64,000 nucleotides of DNA from positions 2,550,555 through 2,614,554 of the forward strand of contig NZ_CP186540.1 in NCBI RefSeq assembly GCF_049389645.1, written 5' to 3'. The stretch's first letter is position 1. Every line of letters starts with the position of its first letter. Positions 61,405 through 64,000 of this stretch are shown piece after piece. Origin of the DNA: Alkalibacterium sp049389645. Lineage in GTDB: Bacteria; Bacillota; Bacilli; Lactobacillales; Carnobacteriaceae_A. The translations under genes and the position numbers were made by a program. Below the pieces are notes generated by a model, which was not told the origin of the DNA, made no database searches, and saw nothing but the letters and a program-made list of their open reading frames with translations.

Positions 61405-63666
61405 TTACATTGAGTCATGGAATGTACGATTCAAGACATCCATTTGTTGTTCTCTGGTTAATTTAGTGAAGTTAACTGCGTATCCGGAAACACGGATCGT
61501 TAATTGTGGGTACTCTTCCGGATGTTCCATAGCGTCTTCTAGTGTTTCGCGGTTCAGGGCATTCACGTTTAAGTGATGTCCACCCATTTTAACGTATCCA
61601 TCTAACATCGTGGATAAGTTATTTTGTTGTACACTGTCTTCTTTGCCTAAAGCTTTAGGCACGATCGAGAAGGTGTTGGAAATACCATCTAAAGATTCTT
61701 TGTATGGTAATTTAGCCACTGAGTTCAAACTTGCCAAAGCACCGTTTGAGTCTCTACCGTGTAATGGGTTTGCGCCTGGTGCGAACGGTACGCCTTGACG
61801 ACGTCCATCAGGAGTATTGCCTGTTTTCTTACCATAAACAACGTTTGATGTAATAGTCAATATAGAAGTTGTATGTGTGGCATCACGGTAAGTTGGGTAT
61901 TGTCTAACTTTACTCATGAATTTTTTAAGCAATTCAACTGCAATGTCATCTACTTTGTCGTCATCGTTACCGTATTTCGGATAGTCGCCTTCGATTTCAT
62001 AATCGATTGCTATGCCATCTTCATCACGAATAACTTTAACTTTAGCATGCTTGATAGCTGATAGTGAATCTACCGCTACAGAGAAACCAGCAATACCGGT
62101 AGCCATTGTACGAACGACTTCTGAATCATGCAGGGCCATCTCTAAACTTTCATAGCTGTATTTATCATGCATGTAGTGAATAATATTCAAAGTATTGATA
62201 TACATCTCTGCTAACCAATCCAGCGTGTCATCAAATTTTTCAGTTACTTCAGCGTAATCTAAATATTCAGAAGTGATCGGACGGAATTTTGGTCCAACTT
62301 GTTTTTTAGACTTCTCATCCACGCCGCCATTGATAGCATATAACAATGCTTTGGCTAAGTTGGCACGGGCACCAAAGAACTGCATTTGCTTGCCGATCGG
62401 CATAGCAGACACACAACAAGCGATACCGTAATCATCGCCCCACTCTTCACGCATGATATCATCATTTTCATATTGAATCGCGCTGCTCTCGATTGAAACA
62501 CGTGAACAATAATTTTTAAAGGATTGAGGTAATTTTGGTGACCATAAAACAGTCAAGTTTGGTTCCGGTGCTGACCCTAAGTTAGTCAATGTATTCAAGA
62601 AGCGGTAGCTACTTTTAGTAACCATATGACGTCCATCTAAACCGATACCAGCAATAGCTTCAGTCACCCATGTTGGGTCTCCTGAGAATAGTTCGTTATA
62701 TTCAGGTGTGCGGACAAATTTAACTAAACGTAATTTCATAACAAAATGGTCCACTAATTCCTGCGCTTCGATTTCAGTCATCGTACCATTTTTAAGATCT
62801 CTTTCAATATAGATATCCAGGAAAGTTGAGGTACGGCCAAGTGACATGGCTGCGCCATTTTGTTCTTTAACAGCTGCAAGGTATCCAAGGTATAACCACT
62901 GGAAGGCTTCTGTTGCATTTTGAGCTGGACGTGAAACGTCAAAACCGTAGATGTTTCCTAATTCTACTAATTGATGTAATGCATTCAACTGATCGCTGAT
63001 TTCTTCACGTTTCCTGATATTTTTTTCATCCATCATTGCTGTATCAGATTTTGTTTTATCAGCTTCTTTTTCAGCAATTAATCGATCAACACCATAAAGA
63101 GCTACTCGTCGGTAGTCTCCTATAATACGTCCACGACCGTATGCATCAGGAAGTCCTGTAATAATACCTGTTCGACGTACTTCACGCATTTCTGGCGTAT
63201 ATGCATCAAACACACCCTGGTTATGTGTTTTTCTCCAGTCTCTGAATACATGTGATAGGAAAGGATCCACTTCAAAGCCATAAGATTCAGCGGCTACTTC
63301 CATCATACGAATTCCACCAAACGGTTGGAGTGAACGTTTAAATGGTTTTTCTGTCTGGAAACCGACAATTTTTTCTAAATCTTTTGATAAGTACCCCGGA
63401 CCATGAGAAGTTATTGTAGAAACGACTTCTGTATCCATATCTAGCATGCCACCGGCAGCACGTTCTTGCTTATCTAAGTCCATGACTTGATCCCATAATT
63501 TTTCAGTATCCTTAGTCGGACCTTCTAAAAATGATTCGTTTCCATCATAGGGACGGTAATTGCTTTGAATAAAATGACGAACATCAATTTCTTCTTTCCA
63601 TTGTTTTCCAATAAACCCATTCCAAATGGATTCCAAAGAAATATTTTCAGTACGCTGTTTTTCCAT
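61405..63666 (-). CDS. pflB: formate C-acetyltransferase (pyruvate formate-lyase)
   Basis: This 753-residue glycyl-radical enzyme splits pyruvate and CoA into acetyl-CoA and formate under anaerobic conditions. The catalytic Cys417-Cys418 pair is in GIACCVSAMPIG, and the radical Gly728 in RVSGYAVNF near the C-terminus. AAAGGAG lies 8 bases before the ATG at 63666; a TTG two codons earlier is too close to the RBS. Its oxygen sensitivity contrasts with the oxygen-consuming nox elsewhere in the window. Confidence 0.97.
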   Translation of the reverse strand: MEKQRTENISLESIWNGFIGKQWKEEIDVRHFIQSNYRPYDGNESFLEGPTKDTEKLWDQVMDLDKQERAAGGMLDMDTEVVSTITSHGPGYLSKDLEKIVGFQTEKPFKRSLQPFGGIRMMEVAAESYGFEVDPFLSHVFRDWRKTHNQGVFDAYTPEMREVRRTGIITGLPDAYGRGRIIGDYRRVALYGVDRLIAEKEADKTKSDTAMMDEKNIRKREEISDQLNALHQLVELGNIYGFDVSRPAQNATEAFQWLYLGYLAAVKEQNGAAMSLGRTSTFLDIYIERDLKNGTMTEIEAQELVDHFVMKLRLVKFVRTPEYNELFSGDPTWVTEAIAGIGLDGRHMVTKSSYRFLNTLTNLGSAPEPNLTVLWSPKLPQSFKNYCSRVSIESSAIQYENDDIMREEWGDDYGIACCVSAMPIGKQMQFFGARANLAKALLYAINGGVDEKSKKQVGPKFRPITSEYLDYAEVTEKFDDTLDWLAEMYINTLNIIHYMHDKYSYESLEMALHDSEVVRTMATGIAGFSVAVDSLSAIKHAKVKVIRDEDGIAIDYEIEGDYPKYGNDDDKVDDIAVELLKKFMSKVRQYPTYRDATHTTSILTITSNVVYGKKTGNTPDGRRQGVPFAPGANPLHGRDSNGALASLNSVAKLPYKESLDGISNTFSIVPKALGKEDSVQQNNLSTMLDGYVKMGGHHLNVNALNRETLEDAMEHPEEYPQLTIRVSGYAVNFTKLTREQQMDVLNRTFHDSM

Positions 63667-63705
63667 AATCAATTCTCCTTTATTAATCTCTTTATCAACA
63701 TGTTC

Positions 63706-63734
63706 ATACTATCACATTCACTCACTTTATACAA
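63706..63734 (-). promoter_or_regulatory. probable pflB promoter
   Basis: On the minus strand TTGTAT (63734-63729), a 17-bp spacer and TAGTAT (63711-63706), 40 bases before the pflB ATG. Confidence 0.5.
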
Positions 63735-63799
63735 GTGAAAGGTTGAACGTTCTGTGACATTTCGCCGGTGTATCAGCGTTTTCTCCGTCTTGCTCAATT

Positions 63800-63815
63800 T
63801 GTCACAATATTGACA
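63800..63815. promoter_or_regulatory. TGTCA-N6-TGACA inverted repeat upstream of pflB
   Basis: A perfect 5-bp dyad with 6-base spacer sits about 65 bases upstream of the -35. The extended TTGTCAC..ACACAA recalls Rex (TTGTGAA..TTCACAA) but does not match it well. A redox regulator is plausible for pflB, as is a role for the divergent gene to the right. Confidence 0.35.
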
Positions 63816-63985
63816 CAAATATGTGTTCCTGTAAGCGAATTCACTATGTTATTCTAGGGTTGTAGTAAATAAACGCAAAAAACATTGCACTATGTTCAAT
63901 GTTACTAGTCTTTTTCAGGGCATTTCGTTCGAATATGAGAAAGACTTAAATTTTTGAACCCTATTGCTCAGTATTTCACTATATC

Positions 63986-64000
63986 AAGGAGGAAATGATT
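63986..64000 (+). other. ribosome binding site of a plus-strand gene that starts at the window edge
   Basis: AAGGAGG at 63986-63992 is a full anti-Shine-Dalgarno match. An ATG follows after only 2 bases, so the true start may lie just past the edge. It implies a gene divergent from pflB. Confidence 0.4.

Overview
The window reads as chromosome from a low-to-moderate GC Gram-positive lactic acid bacterium, most like the Carnobacteriaceae (Alkalibacterium / Marinilactibacillus / Carnobacterium group). Grounds are the AGGAGG-type ribosome binding sites, frequent TTG starts, the rnc-smc-ftsY-ylxM-ffh order, a water-forming NADH oxidase, pyruvate formate-lyase, an arginine deiminase operon and CcpA-type cre sites. 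The genus is inference. No rRNA, tRNA, insertion sequence, phage or CRISPR array was seen.

Layout. 0.2-2.2 kb: a lone minus-strand GH120 beta-xylosidase with a cre-like site. 3.0-11.2 kb: rnc, smc, a HAD phosphatase, ftsY, ylxM and ffh, a co-oriented run for RNA processing, chromosome organisation and SRP targeting. 11.3-14.6 kb: minus-strand nox and small proteins. 14.8-17.3 kb: rpsP, khpA, rimM, trmD and rplS, the ribosome maturation cluster. 18-22.5 kb: a YbjN-like protein, OsmC, a SatD/DUF3307 pair, an AT-rich membrane protein and a gene remnant. 22.5-39.6 kb: accessory genes, including an M16C peptidase, an esterase, membrane-anchored surface proteins (one broken by a stop codon, one with 24-bp repeats, one with three Ltp/superinfection-exclusion-like repeats), a patatin, a macrolide-phosphotransferase homologue, a phospholipase D and an orphan isoprenoid-synthase-like protein. 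42-45.6 kb: fruR-fruK-fruA (minus). 45.8-50.7 kb: arcABC plus a YfcC-type carrier (minus). 51.2-58.3 kb: a lysine riboswitch with terminator ahead of lysC-asd-dapA-dapB-dapH-dapL-alr. 58.5-63.7 kb: a membrane protein, ppaC, pflA and pflB.

Metabolic theme: the cell ferments sugars (fructose PTS, formate-lyase, xyloside cleavage), removes oxygen with Nox, gains ATP from arginine and makes diaminopimelate by the acetyl pathway under lysine control.

Most unusual feature: five non-coding arrays (2.3, 13.1, 17.4, 21.9 and 41.4 kb), each with its own sequence but all built on a 51-52 bp period with inverted words in or around each unit. The 21.9 and 41.4 kb arrays are visibly related in sequence. 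I do not recognise this as a named repeat family, and it is the best candidate here for something undescribed.
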